NCBI GenBank assembly: GCA_036245805.1 | Contig: BTRK01000003.1 | Span: 32,381,215 to 32,445,214, forward strand | Reading direction: 5' to 3' | Source of the DNA: Pristionchus mayeri | Taxonomy: Eukaryota > Nematoda > Chromadorea > Rhabditida > Neodiplogasteridae | Length of the DNA: 64,000 nt | The notes under the pieces: generated by a model | What the model was told of the DNA's origin: nothing | Seen by the model: the letters and a program-made list of their open reading frames with translations, nothing else | Databases searched by the model: none | Made by a program: the position numbers and the translations under genes | In this document: positions 43,400-56,952 of the stretch, piece after piece | Position numbering within the stretch: position 1 is the first letter of the stretch | Layout of the letters: every line of letters begins with the position of its first letter

Positions 43400-45447
43400 G
43401 ATTCTTTATTTTATCGTGTTTCTCTTCGATAGAAATCGAGAGCAGACGAACATGAGAATTCAAAATCTTTAATTATTAGGCAATAAAAGAATCGTTCACA
43501 TGCTGTATCATGAAATACAATCCCACTTTCTCAGCCTAAATTGATAACTAATCCTCTATTTTTGAATCTAGAATCGAGTGTGTATTCTCGCACTTACTCC
43601 TCTCAGTGTACAGATCGGAAACATTAGAGGCAATTGGGCTAGCCAATTTGTCCTTTCGCGTGGTTCTCTGATTTCCCCTTTCATCTTTGAATCTTTGAAT
43701 CCTTTCGCGTGGTTCTCTGATTTCCCTTTTCATCTTTGAATCGTGAGAACAAATGAAAAATGCAGTCTTTGATCTACTTTGTTTGCTTACCAAGATATCG
43801 AAATTCCGGTAATTGCCTCTTCACTGTGCACTCTGTCTCGGATGTCGAGCAACGAATGAGTGAAAAAACTCGTTACACAAATTTTGCTTTTCAATTCTAC
43901 CAAAATATTTCTTTCCGAATGGAATCACACATTTTGCACAGTGTCAAATGATATTCGATTGCGATTTCGCTGCCACGAACTGTGTTAGAGTATGTATTCA
44001 GTTGTGTGTAGTTGTTCATGGATTCGATGCCCTTCGCCTTTACATGCGAGTTCCTGATCCCGCATGCACTCTGATAATAGAGAAACATTGAAAAACATCA
44101 ATCAATACTCCCAACTGGAATGCGTTCTTTCCTCTCATTCGACTATCGATCTCACGCACTCGATCACGCCAACATAACATCACTCCTTCCACTTCCGTTC
44201 CATCATTCATTCGTCAATTCTTCAGCGCAATCTACCCAATATTTGTAGTCAATTAGTAATCCCGTTGAAGATGTGCTATGATCGAGACTGGAACGTGCTT
44301 GCTAGCTAAGCGGTTGCAAACAGAAAAATGGCTTGGCTACGAGTGCTTTCGCAGCTTTAATGGGTGAGTCATTAAAGGCGGTGAGATGAGGAGGGAGTGG
44401 GCTTTCCCGCCGGAAGTGGTAGGGTGTACGGGGTTGATTTACGTGAGCAATGTGTTGCGGCCGGTATGGAAGTGGCTGAGAGAAGCAGAGATGGAGAGTG
44501 ACGAAATGGATGGGGAGAGAGTGTGTGAGGGAGCGAGAGTGCAGAGAAAGAGAGGGGAGGGGAGGAGGAGGAGGGAGGAGGACGGGTTGAATGGTAAGTG
44601 ATTGTGACGGGGTCGCAGAGCCGTGCGACAAGCCCATGCGGTCTGGGGCACCGTTTACATCTGCGGTTTGGTTACTTCCCAGAAGAGATATAGGATGGTT
44701 AGCAGTAATTTGATCAAGACTATCTCACATTAGAGTGAGTATGCATTGATCATCAGTTTACGATTATAGTTGACGATTAGGGAATCATTCTTGTTTATCA
44801 TTCACTTTCAATTCAGAGCGCACACACATTATTAGATCCTACGTCACTCGCTCACCATTCGTCCTTTATCAGGTATCAGATCTAGATCAGCTGAGTCATT
44901 GCGGGTGATATATTGGTACCTTTATCGCTTTACACTCATTCTTGAAAATAGTGCTTCTATGTGTTTTCTATTCTCTTGTCAGGTCATCAGGAATGGAACT
45001 AGTTTTCGTAGCGTGCTGTATTTGTCCTTCCCATATCTCGATCTCATATCTCATATCTCATATACCCATATCTCATAGCACGAGATTTTGCACTAATTGC
45101 GAGACGATCATTCTGGAACTGGGATTTTACATTTGCTGATTCTAATCTGTTTCCAGATAGGGTGTAATGAAGATATCCAATCATAAACCTGATTGTATAG
45201 CCTTCAATGCCCTTGTTAGATCTCGATCAGCTGAGTCATTTCAGCCACGCGATTCTGCGATTTATCTCCCTCGATATTTCTCGAGATTTAATGTCATCGT
45301 CTTGTGATCGCTGGCTTTTATGCGATTTCATTTTAGTTTTTTTTGCATTTCCTTCTAATTCATTGATTAGCTTCGATTTCCCACATGACTCGCACAAAAA
45401 TCATACCTTTTTGATGTTATCATCAATTTCCTTGCAGAATTCTTGAA
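43400..45447. other. Intergenic region upstream of the MFS gene
   Basis: No coding region supported. A 37-38 bp direct repeat with CCTTTCGCGTGGTTCTCTGA occurs twice near 43654-43735. The (GA)-rich stretch at about 44520-44590 yields spurious frames. The segment just before 45455 should hold the outron and promoter of the MFS gene. Confidence 0.4.
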
Positions 45448-45454
45448 TTTGCAG
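45448..45454 (+). promoter_or_regulatory. Probable trans-splice acceptor before MFS start
   Basis: TTTGCAG stands immediately before the ATG at 45455, with no exon upstream that I can join. In nematodes this arrangement is typical of spliced-leader addition. Confidence 0.5.
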
Positions 45455-48400
45455 ATGCCGCTCGAAAATGAGAGCGAGAATTTGCTGGAAAACATGGCCG
45501 AAGGGCCATCGTGCTCCAACTCGGAGTCGGCCGAGACCGAGCCGACCTCGCCGCCTCCTGATCTCCAGAAAAAGTAAGATCGATATGTCAATTTACGAAT
45601 AATGTTATTTTGTTTTTTCCTAAACAACAGAAACTGTAGTTTTTGACACTAAAAACGTGTCAAGCACTCGAAAGTAGCATAATATGATTTGCATTGCTCA
45701 TCATGCGCATTTCGAAAATACAGATAATCCGCGATCTCGTCTCTAATCGCTAATCTCTAATATCCCCGAGTGCATAAACCTCACGGTGATCGTGATCTTT
45801 CCAGACGTCGCCCCCCTCGTCTAAATCGTCTCACCATCCACGCCGCCCACTCCTCCATCCTGCCTCCCTCACCGTTGACGCCATCATCGATCTTCTCATT
45901 CGAGCTGACTGACTCGCCCGGATTCCACGGGCCACCTTCGTCTGCGAGGAAATTGCGCATTTCGTGCGTTATTTTTCTTTTTATTCCGTAAATGTGAACA
46001 CTCCAGGAAGACTATACTTCTGCATGAACACTAGAATATGGGCTTATAACGGTTTTGATGATGTTCACGCAGCTTGTTGTTTCTCGAAACAGTGATTATT
46101 TCAGAAGATATGTTAGCTGATGATTGTTCTGGCATCTCGAGACACTGATAGCATCAGTATACCTTGCTCTTTTCGAATTTCTCGGAAAAAAACAAAGATC
46201 ACGCTGTTATGAGTCAGAAGCGCGGCAGTAAATCGTCTATATGATGCGCGATCGGGAGGGATAGATAGGCATTCTTCTTGCCTCTAGCACCATCCAGTAT
46301 GTCAGAATACGACGATAAGGAACCAATATGGCGAACGGATCTGAGGTTTTTATGCTTTTTTTCCGGCGCTTGGTTTATTCTATCAGATGTATTGTTTGTG
46401 CTCAATCTGTATCGATTTCAGCCGAAACCGCGCCACGCCATCTTCCACTTTCAACTTTGAATTTGACCTACCACCAATCGAGGAACTCGATGGCGAAAGC
46501 TCAGGGCGCAACTCGAGGAGGCAATCTAAGGTAACCAGATCTTTTTTTTCTCCCAAAAGAAATATTAGGTGGTAAATTCAAGGAAAATATGAATCAGATC
46601 AGCAAACAATGGAACAATTTCAGGGCCGAAACTCCATCATGATCATCCATCGTATTAACCAGGTATATTTCCTCATATTTTTTCCCGCGAAAAGCGAAAA
46701 GTGATTGGTCGGCAAATGTACATTTTCTCCAATTCTCGCGCGCTTATGAATCATATTCTGATGCAGGATGTGCCTTATAACGCAGGAAATCTGAATCATT
46801 TCACTCAGATAATGCACAAATCTCAGGTGATCCCGGCAACCAACTGGAAATCTGTACGATTGATCGCCCTAGTCCTCTTCATCATCCGGGTCCAATTCAC
46901 CGTCTACTTTGCCTCGTTTCAACCAATGGTCAAAGCGGTGAGATATTGTTTGTTTCTCCTACTTTTGCCTCAAAATGTAGCGAATGTGTGCTCTCTTGGT
47001 GAAATTCTCTCCATAAAAGTGTGCTAGTTTGGTGGATTTCTCTCCTTACTAAATCTGTGCCGGTTTGCGGAACGTTTCTCCTTAATAATACTGCCGCGAC
47101 CGTGTCGTATTACTGCCGTGTTACCTCGGTTAGAGGTGGGAGGAGAACTTTGGTAGAGCAGGGGTTATAGATCGCCCCTGTCAGTTGATAGGCGAACCTC
47201 TTGTTCTCGATTTCACTCAATCACTCAAAAGAAAGAGGGAGAAAGAAGGAGTGAGAGAGCCGGAAATTAGTCGATGAACGTTGGGAGATGACAGATCAGA
47301 GATAAAGGGAAAGCTTTTTTTAACGGTAAAACTAGGGCTGTAAACTCATTCGCTAGACTATCATACAATAAGAGAGAGAGAGCTCAAACAATGAGAAAAT
47401 CAGCGTGGCCTTGCCATCACTGAGTCGCAAAAATATCCTTTCTAGACATTTTATCTGAATCAAACAACCGAACGCCCAACTTGATGACATACCAACCTTG
47501 TGGTTCGTGCGTTCGAAAAAATTCGACGCCGATTCGCGGTAAGATCGTTCTTCGGCAAAGGAAATGGGCTAATTAGATTAGAAGGGACAAGTGGAGGCAG
47601 TAAACCGAATGTGTCCCACGTGCTGGAATGCGATATCGATGATCAGTCGAGGGATCGGATCTTAGAATTGGGGAAGAATTCGCAGTAGAATGTCACCGTT
47701 CGTGCTGATGATATATCACGTATAATAATGAGATATATTCCTTAGCAACTCCGTCTTAAATGATAAAATTTGGAGATTTTATGGGCAAATGACAGATTTA
47801 TTCAAATATAATTAACTTTCAGATGGACTCCGCTATGGATCACGAATTTTACGCACTCATCAACGCTCTCTATAGTTTGGGAGTGGCTATGAGCGCGCCC
47901 GTCTTTGGCATTCTCGCTAATAAGGTAGTCAATTTGAATATTGGTTTTTCCTAAGACAGTACGTGCGTGTACAGGGCTAATAAAGTACGGAACAGCAAAG
48001 AAAATTCGTATTTAAAAGTGTTCCAGTTAATCAATAGCGGCGCTCGATCCATCCACTCAGTAGCATCCTTTTTTGTGTGTGCAGGGTCGTTTCGACGCTT
48101 TAACGACGCCGCAAAGTGTTCCCTTTGAAGGGATGAGTGAGCGAGCGGGGTGTAAAGATAGGCTAAGAGAGGGAGGGAGGGATGATGACGGTCGGAGGAA
48201 CGGAAGGAATGCACAGAGATCGGGTAGAAGGGATCGGACATGCTTAGGCCATTAGACACAACCTATCGATTGTTAGAGCTATGATAGAGTGTAGGAAAGG
48301 AAAAGACATATTGTAATCCTAATTGAACATTATCGCACCCACGAGGAAACATAGATCAAGGAAGTTAGGGAGCGGATAAGGATCCCGTTCGCTCTCCATT

Positions 48401-51400
48401 CGCTGTAGTCCTCAATTAGCACTTTCGCCCCGACATCAAACACGTAGAGGTGTCATCAGGGCTATATTTGTGACATCGTCACCGACTACGGTATTGACCT
48501 ACTGCGAACAAGTGACTGTTTCCGGGAAAACAAGGAAATCGACACCAAAATTGCGTTGTTGTTGACACGCTAAGTGCCTGTCGAGATCAGGCCGACCGGT
48601 TCTCATCAATCTAATCACCCTCTATCGCACTTTCGCCGATGATTAATGTGTGGGAAAGGGGCTATATTTAGCGATCGCGATCGATGGAAGAATGACATGA
48701 AATGAGTACTCGTTAATCACTTCACTTGACGGGGAAGGGAGAGAAATCGATCGAAACCGGAAGTTGATGTGTAAAATCTAGGATTTCCCTGTTAAGACTG
48801 ACATGTCTGGAAAGATAAAACCTAACTTCACACTTCAGTCCGGCTTCAAACGACCGGCTTTGCTGACTTTCTTCATTATGTTCTGGAGCAACATCGGCTT
48901 CATCTTCCTCGGGAACATTCCGGAGGAGCGGCGATACTTCGCCATGGTCTTCCGATTCTTCGTAGGAATCGCCGCAGGTATGATTGATTTTTTTTATATT
49001 CAATTATCTAGTAAGAGATCGGATCGGTAATTCTCGACCATAATCGACACCCCCGCGGTCACGGCCCCCCGGAATGAAAACCGCGCGACAATGATTTGTG
49101 CGTGGATACTCCTCGGTCCCATGTTGCACATAGTACCACTGAGTTATCGATTTCACTTGTCCGCAGGAAAATATAAGGTGTCAAAGTCGAAAAATCGATT
49201 TTTCGTATTTTCTGAACGCGATAATTTAGACTCAAAATCTCTTTTGAATTACTCTAGGTATGTCCAGTAATCAAAAATGAACGATCCAGATTGAATCCCA
49301 ATCGATCCTAATACCGAAAATGTAGTCACAAAATTCATATTTTGTTCCATATTTCGAGTGTATGAAAAAACCGCACGGCCTTATGATGCTTAAAATGTAG
49401 CCCGATGAAAATTACATTAGGTAGCCCACTTGAAAATGTGATTCATTTTGTCCGCTGCCATTCCCAAAGTCGAATATTTCAGAAATTTCAGTTTTTCCTG
49501 TCGAATCGTCTCTGTTTTACCTTCATAATGTCGCAATGTACGAAAAACATAATTTTCGGTACGGATAAGTTGAAATGAGGTCAAAAATGCAGGGTTTGAT
49601 TTGTTCTAAAATATTCGATTTTCGGATTCTCGATTTTGCTCATGTTTAGGCATCTCAAAGTTTAGATTTTTAAAACTATAGCGTTACGAATGATTCGCGA
49701 AGTAAAGAATACTTCCACATGAATAAGAAAATTTACCCATGAGCTTCTTTTCACAATTTCAGATTCGAATTTTTGATGTTCTATTGTGCACAAATGCTCG
49801 TGTCGACCAAAATTTTTGGAATGAAATTTGATCAAGCCGTATTCGTTTGATTGCGTCATAATATTGTACAATCAGAAACTTAAAAATAATGCTGAAATAA
49901 TGTTGAATGACTAATTTTTTTGAAAAATTTTTTTTCAAATTGTTGATTCTTCATATGTTTACCCAAACACAATTCACAATTTTCAGTATCCTAGCTAAGA
50001 CAAATTACCCAGTTTTATACTACAGTAACATATGAATAAGCCGACAAGGAAATGATTTGAACAGCTGTTTATATTTCGGTGATTTTCTCACTCCACTTAG
50101 GACAAAATCGAGATCATCAATTTTAATTTCACTGAAATTCCCGTTCTTTTCAAGTGAATTGGGTGCCTTTTATTGGTAATATGATCAAATATGCTAGATA
50201 AAAAATACAATACACGAAATTCAGCCCGATTTACAGAACTCGAATTTTGAAAATTTCAGAAATTAATAAATTTTATTTTGCGCATATTGGGTGTGATACA
50301 GCTACACTTTAATTAGTCATATTGTATAAGTAGTTACATTGATAGGCTCTGTCAGATTAGCCTGAAAAGAACGGGAATTTCAGTGAAATTAAAATTGATG
50401 ACCTCGATTTTGTCCTAATTTGAGTGGGAAAATCACCGAAATATAAACAGCTGTTCAAATCATTTCCTTGTCAGCTTATTCATATGTTACTGTAGTATAA
50501 AACTGGGTAATTTGTCTTAGCTAGGATACTGAAAATTGTGAATTGTGTTTGGGTAAACATATGAAGAATCAACATTTTGAAAAATTAGTCATTCAACATT
50601 ATTTGAGCATTATTTTTAAGTTTCTGATTGTACAATATTATGACGCAATCAAACGAATACGGCTTGATCAAATATCATTCCAAAAATTTTGGTCGACATG
50701 AGCATTTGTGCACAATAGAACATCAAAAATTCGAATTTGAAATTGTGAAAAGAAGCTCATAGGTAAATTTTCTTATTCATGTGGAAGTATTCTTTACTTC
50801 GCGAATCATTCGTAACGTTATAGTTTTAAAAATCTAAACTTTGAGATGCCTAAACATGAGCAAAATCGAGAATCCGAAAATCGAATATTTTAGAACAAAT
50901 CAAACTCTGCATTTTTGACCTCATTTCAACTTATCCGTACCGAAAATTATGTTTTTCGTACATTGCGACATTATGAAGGTAAAACAGAGACGATTCGACA
51001 GGAAAAACTGAAATTTCTGAAATATTCGACTTTGGGAATGGCAGCGGACAAAATGAATCACATTTTCAAGTGGGCTACCTAATGTAATTTTCATCGGGCT
51101 ACATTTTTAGTATCATAAGACCGTGCGGTTTTTTCATACACTCGAAATATGGAACAAAATATGAATTTTGAGACTACATTTTCGGTATTAGGATCGATTG
51201 GGATTCAATCTGGATCGTTCATTTTTGATTACTGGACATACCTAGAGTAATTCAAAAGAGATTTTGAGTCTAAATTGTCGCGTTCAGAAAATACGAAAAA
51301 TCGATTTTTCGACTTTGACACCTTATGAGAGGAATCGCGAGAGAATCGACCATTTGAGGGGGTGAGCGGCGGTAGGAATCAAGTTTGTCCTATCCTGAAA

Positions 51401-54400
51401 CAAATTTGGATACAAGTACTTCAAATGATACTCTTTCAAACTGCGTCGTCAGAATTTCGATAACTGCCGTCATCGTCGAGATTCAGAAGGCCAAAGATGG
51501 TACTACCACTTTTCGAGAGTTAAATCGCACACACTTAAATGATCATAATTCCCTTTGCAATAAAGATAGAAGGTGGTTCGTTGTTTCAGATGAAAACTAT
51601 CATCATGCACTACAACTTTTATGTTGAGGTCATCATTCCTGGACCTCATCCTGGTGAGGGGCGGCCGGGTGAACCAAAACTTTCGTAACTTTGGAAATCG
51701 GTAAAACTTTCTGAGTTTTCATGCTTAAGTTGTAGTACATATACGTGCCTCACTTCTCCCCAAAAATGAGCAAAATCGGGGCATAGAAAAAAAAGGGCGC
51801 GCACTTTCGTGATGCGACCCCAATATGAGTTACGGACTCAAATACTTCCGTATCTTCAATTACCCTTATTTGCACTCCGAATCATCCAAAAACATCCAAA
51901 ATAATATTTAAAATTGTTTCCGCCCATAGTATAAAACTGTCATGGGCCATAAAAGCTCACATGACCCAAAACTTCAAAATCGATATTTGATCTTGATCTA
52001 TTCCAACTTGGGGGGTGGGCCCTAACGCACTAAATGTGTTTCAAATAATGCAGAAATGTACCTCTAAACTATTCCAAGAAAGGGGGCATCTATAAATATG
52101 ATTTTTCATCCGAGGAATTGAAGGAAAGGCGCAAAACTATACATTAGGTAAAAGTAGTCGTAGAGATGTGTCTTATGGCTATAAATGTAGAGTGGAAAGA
52201 GCTAAACATTTTATCTGTTGAAAGTGAGTCTCTATCTTGTCGTTCAAGCGTGCTACAGGGCTTAGAAGATGAAAACGACGGAAGAGGCGCTCGGGAGAGC
52301 GGTAAATAGAGGGGAGGGAGAGGAGGTCAGGCGGCGAGAGCGGCAGACGGTTAGAGCGCGCTCTCTCCGGGGATTCTAGCCTCTTTCTGGCCATCTTCAA
52401 AGCTCTGTAGCACGCTTGAACGACAAGATAGAGACTCACTTTCAACAGATGAAATGTTTAGCTCTTTCCACTCTACATTGCTAGCCATAAGCCATATTTC
52501 TACGACTACTTTTACCTAATGTAGAGTTTTACGCCTTTCCTTCAATTCCTCGGATGAAAAAATCATATTTATAGATGCCCCCTTTCTTGGAATAGTTTAG
52601 AGGTACATTACTGCATTATTTGAAACCCATTTAGTGCATTAGGGCCCACCCGCCAAGTTAGAATAGATCAAAATATCGATTTTGAAGTTTTGGGTCATGT
52701 GAGCTTTTATGGCCCATAACAGTGTTAAACTATGGGCGGAAACAATTTTAAATATTCTTTTGGATGTTTTTGGATGATTCTGAGTGCAAATAAGGGTAAT
52801 TGAAGATACGGAAGTATTCGTGCGCGCCCTTTTTTTTCTATGCCCCGATTTTGCTCATTTTTGGGGAGAAGTGAGGCACATATATGTACTACAACTTAAG
52901 CATGAAAACTCAGAAAGTTTTTCCGATTTCCAAAGTTACGAAAGTTTTGGTTCACCCGACCGCCCCTCACCAGGATGAGGTCCAGGAATGATGACCTCAA
53001 CATAAAAGTTGTAGTGCATGATGATAGCTTTCATCTGAAACAACGAACCACCTTCTATCTTTATTTCAAAGGGAATTATGATCATTTAAGTGTGCGCGAC
53101 TTAACTCTCGAAAAGTGATAGTACCATCTTTGGCCTTCTGAATCTCGACGATGACGGCAGTTATCGAAATTCTGACGACGCAGTTTGAAAGAGCATCCTT
53201 TGAAGTACTTGCAGCCAAATTTGTTTCAGGATAGGACACACTTGATTCCTACCGCCGCGGCGTGGTCGATTCTCTCGCGATTCATCTCTTATATTTTCCT
53301 GCGGACAAGTGAAATCGATAACTCAGTGGTACTATGTGCAACATGGGACCGAGGAGTGTCCACGTACAAATCATGGTCGCGCGGTTTTCACTCCGGGGGG
53401 CCGTGACCGCGGGGTGGTCGAGAATTACCGATCCTGCCTCGTAAAATTGAAAAATGTGGTGCACTAGAAACTAGAATGATAAGTGATGCACAAGTGAGCG
53501 CACAGTGCGAAAGGAAAATGTGAAATAGGAAAGGGATTTGCATGGCATCTCTTTCCCAACTTGTATAAGTTCGTGGCTAACAGCTTCATTCAGTTGCGAT
53601 ATTTGAAATGGAGAAGCATAGATAAATGTGGACGATGAGATAGCGCTGTTCAATCATTGGCATCGTCTTCAGGCGGTTCCTCCATCCTCAACACCTACTG
53701 GGTGACGGTTACGCAGAGCAAGGACGCGGCGACTGCTGCAGCTTACACTGATGCAGCCATGTCGCTAGGATTGGCTTTCGGCCCGCGTGAGTTGGTTTCT
53801 TTTCATTACAATTGGGGGCATGTGCCACGTTTGTCAGAATTCCTTCTGATTATATGTGTTTTATTTTAAACATTTTGAGCGTGTGGTGTATTGAAAAATG
53901 AAGAGCTCTTGGAATTTGAATAAGGCGTGAAACACAAGCAGCTGGACGATCAGTGTAGGGATTTTCCTAGAAAATAGATTTGCAAGAAATGAGTCTATTC
54001 ATTTTGCGTAATATTTCATCGAAGTGAGTTAATGCATAATTTAACTTTTTTTCCATTTATTGGGAACCCTTCCTCACTCGAAGAATGGCATAGTACTTGC
54101 AGTGGTGCAGCTGGTCTCGTCGAAGGCGAACTACCCGGGAATCGTTCTCTTCGACGCCCTCCACATAAACATGTACACCATACCGGCAATGATCGCTATT
54201 GTAAGTGTTTCTAAATTTTGCATTTTCACGACAGCTTGCTAGTACTTTTCTCTTGAGGCGTTGTATTGATATATCAACATACATATATGTTCCACTCAGT
54301 TGTGAAATTAGACACTTTGCGAGGAAAATTATGAACGTTGCGCAGGCATGAACAAACAGATATAACATGGCTTATGGAAAGCTTCTAGAGTTAAATTATG

Positions 54401-56711
54401 TTAAATTTTTTTAATGTACTTATTAATTTGTCCAGGTGTTGATCCTGATCGCCTCCGTGCTGATCATATGTTGTCTGCATGAGGAGAAGAAACCGGAGAT
54501 TGCCGGTGAGAGATAATTACTCACTTACTTTGCTCGTAGATCGAGTGGATCACAGTTTAGCCGAAAATTGCGATCCACGCTGTCTAGTGTATCACCCGAA
54601 TGCGGTTATATTTCTCACGAGCAAAATGCTATCCAAAACATATTTACCGGAATTCCAGAGTCCGACAGCGGCGACTCGTGCTCGAAGGACGAAGATGAGG
54701 TGTACGATGTGAGTCAATTGAATTAATTTCAATTTGTTTATCCGCAATGATAGGATTCATGAAGTTAAGTGATAATTTTGTAAGTTGATGCCCGATTGAT
54801 GGATGAAATTGGGTGATTTGATCCCGCGCTAACTCAGTCGAAAGTCGAATATGTTTCACTTACTTGTGAACTTGGACGAAATTCGGAAACCGATGATAAA
54901 CTTCCAATACATTATCCGACAAAATATTTAAAAAAAACTCATTGAATCTGGTTAAGGAACCGCCTCTCGACTACTTTCCTCTCTTTCTCTGCTTCCTCAT
55001 TCGATTCATGCAGTCCATGTTCTACGCTAATGTCGAGACGTGAGCTGATTTATTGTACTCTATTTATCCTTTCATAGGGCACCTAGGATAATTGTTAGCT
55101 GAGATGACGTAAAAGAAAAATATATCAGCTGATCAGCTAGGGTAGGTGATTTAGTGATAAAGAGATGATTGTATCACTGAGTTTATCATACGGGCAGAAA
55201 TCATAGAACGAGGCTGGACTCAAGCGTTACTAAATATACTTTCGAAAATACGTTACATGCCTTTTCCAGCAACAATCCTTCATTCATCGCGTGGATGTTT
55301 AATTACACAACGCAGAAGACTTCTCAAGTAAGTTTCTTTTCACTTAAAGAATGAGTTATGTTTCAGATATATTTCAAAGCTTTCCAATTTTTACCGATTC
55401 AATTTTCCTCCAGCTGCCATTCAAAAACAATCCATTGATCAGTGACAAGTAACTACTATGCACACATGTTTCAGGTCGGCTCTGCGATCTGTTCTGCAAG
55501 TGGCTTCCTCGGCTTTGGATTCCTCGTGTGCTACGTGTGGACTGGCACTGCTAAAAAGTTAGTGACCTTGTTTTTGAGTTACTTTGCTGAGCCATTTTTG
55601 TAAGAGAAATAGCTACTAGTCTCTCTATACTGCTACCTGATTTTAAATCAACGTTCAACTATCTTATGAATCCAATTGTTCGTCTCACTAATTACTCTTT
55701 TTTGCAGAGTGAACAACCGTCTGGGCGTCCTTACTGGCTTCATCATCTGCCTCGTCTTCCTGCTGGGCTCATTCGCGTACCCGAGCTATGAAGGATTCAT
55801 TGAGAATGCTGGTATCGGGCATCATTCATTCATAAATAAAATTTGACAACGATTATTCCTTAATTTGGCACAATTTTAGTCAAAATTGAAGTAAAAAGTG
55901 TGCAACGTTTACTATGACCAAGATATGTTTCCACGAACTATAACGCTGCCCTTCCAGACTGTCAATTCATCTGGTGCCCCTCTACTCCCACCATCTCCCT
56001 TCCTCTATTCATCGTTGTCTATCTCCTCTTGTTCTCCTTCGGATTCCCTCTACTCAACGTGCACACTTCAGCACTACTAGCGAAGCAACTCGCGGGAAGG
56101 AAACAGGCGCATTGGCATGGTCAGTATTGATTTTATTTATTTTTCTAGAATTTGTAGTTTTTGAAACTTTTAGCGCTCTAAATTGTGAAGCGTTACATGT
56201 TTTGGATTGCATTCGACTGTAAGAGTTTCCGTCAAGTCTAGAGAAGGAACGCGAGGCTGATGTGCGAATAATAGAAAATTAAGCAATTGTAGGCCTATCA
56301 ACGTTCATTGGTACTGCTTCTCGTGTTGTCGCAGCGCCTATTATGGCCAAAGCATTGCAGGAGAAGGGCATCATATTCACTTGGTGGGATTTATTTTTTC
56401 TTTGATTACCATTCAAAACGATGTCACGCTAATATATGCAATAATGTGTTATCAGTTTGTAACTTTCACTGCTATTTCAATGAACTTCTCAAGCAAACCA
56501 TATCTTCTGACTACCTTCTTGGCTATCTCCTCATAGTTTTCTCAATATTTGCAGGTATCTCCAAATAGCATTAATCGCCCCGATGATTCTCACCATCATC
56601 CTCTGCTACAATCGACTGGGAACTCCATCGAAACTAACCCGATTGCCGCTTTTCCGACGAATTCTTAAGAAGAACAGCCTAGAACCAGAGAAGAACCCCG
56701 TAGTTGAATGA
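45455..56711 (+). CDS. MFS transporter, MFSD8/CLN7-like, 18 exons
   Basis: Exons: 45455-45573, 45805-45963, 46422-46530, 46624-46662, 46827-46937 (or from 46767), 47823-47924, 48839-48977, 53673-53786, 54103-54200, 54436-54505, 54659-54708, 54957-55039, 55270-55327, 55475-55557, 55708-55811, 55958-56119, 56293-56383, 56555-56711. All phases agree, giving about 615 residues. A cytosolic Ser/Pro-rich N-terminus of about 155 residues precedes twelve hydrophobic helices in two sixes: TM1 RLIALVLFIIRVQFTVYF, TM2 YALINALYSLGVAM followed by GILANK, TM4 FRFFVGIAAGG, TM6 NMYTIPAMIAIVLILIASVL, a charged central loop, then TM7 FPLFLCFLIRFM to TM12 LIAPMILTIILCY. The TM2-3 loop resembles the G-x-L-A-D-R-x-G-R signature. 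The layout recalls lysosomal MFSD8/CLN7; the substrate is unknown. Exon 12 uses a weak TTAAG acceptor. Intron 7 is 4.7 kb because of nested palindromes. AATAAA is at 56724. Confidence 0.88.
49176..51323. mobile_element. 2.1-kb foldback element in MFS intron 7, TA-flanked
   Basis: Starts AGGTGTCAAAGTCGAAAAAT and ends with its reverse complement ...CGACTTTGACACCT, TA on both sides (49174-49175 and 51324-51325). The arms pair almost continuously; for example AATGAACGATCCAGATTGAA near 49278 has its mate near 51206. The spacer near 50250 is short. No coding capacity was recognised. Confidence 0.9.
51326..53289. mobile_element. 2.0-kb foldback element, TGAGAGGAATCGCG family, copy 1
   Basis: Starts TGAGAGGAATCGCGAGAGAA and ends ...TCTCTCGCGATTCATCTCT, flanked by TA at 51324-51325 and 53290-53291. 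Long arms pair around a spacer at about 52268-52395 that is G+A- then C+T-rich (GGTAAATAGAGGGGAGGGAG). An 88-aa minus frame crosses the spacer but is compositional. It is nearly identical to copy 2 at 56953-58951, hence young. Confidence 0.9.
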
Positions 56712-56732
56712 CAGTGGCTTATGAATAAAGAA

Positions 56733-56793
56733 ATATTATGGAGAACGCGAGCCCAGTCTCGAAGACGGGATGTACCTTTACCTTTACCTTTTT
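56733..56793 (+). mobile_element. SINE 3' tail fragment
   Basis: GGATGTACCTTTACCTTTAC / CTTTTTA follows CGAGCCCAGTCTCGAAGACG. The tail repeat matches the SINE at 6181-6455. It lies just past the MFS polyadenylation signal. Confidence 0.5.
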
Positions 56794-56952
56794 ATGGAGA
56801 ACGATCGCATTCAGAAGTGTTGGTAAAAAAACATTGGTATTTATCTAGCAAAAGACAAACAAAGCTAATTATTGAACTGCTAATGCATATCTGATAGGAG
56901 GACATCATGGCATTGAAAACTATGCAAAATAAGCTAAACTTTATCTGATATA

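Larger units (their letters stand above)
49020..53435. mobile_element. Outer small palindromic element split by two insertions
   Basis: The left arm 49020-49175 (GGATCGGTAATTCTCGACCA ... TTGTCCGCAGGAAAATATA) and right arm 53290-53435 are reverse complements over about 145-155 bp with few differences. Removing the intervening DNA restores GCAGGAAAATATATTTTCCTGC, a perfect dyad, so the original element was a palindrome of about 300 bp with no spacer. Both later insertions sit at its central TA. The class is unknown, and no clear target duplication was seen. Confidence 0.8.

Noticed and set aside
52179..52445. 88-aa minus frame also present at 57800-58066
   Set aside because: It is conserved only because both are copies of one foldback element; it crosses the arm and spacer and looks compositional.
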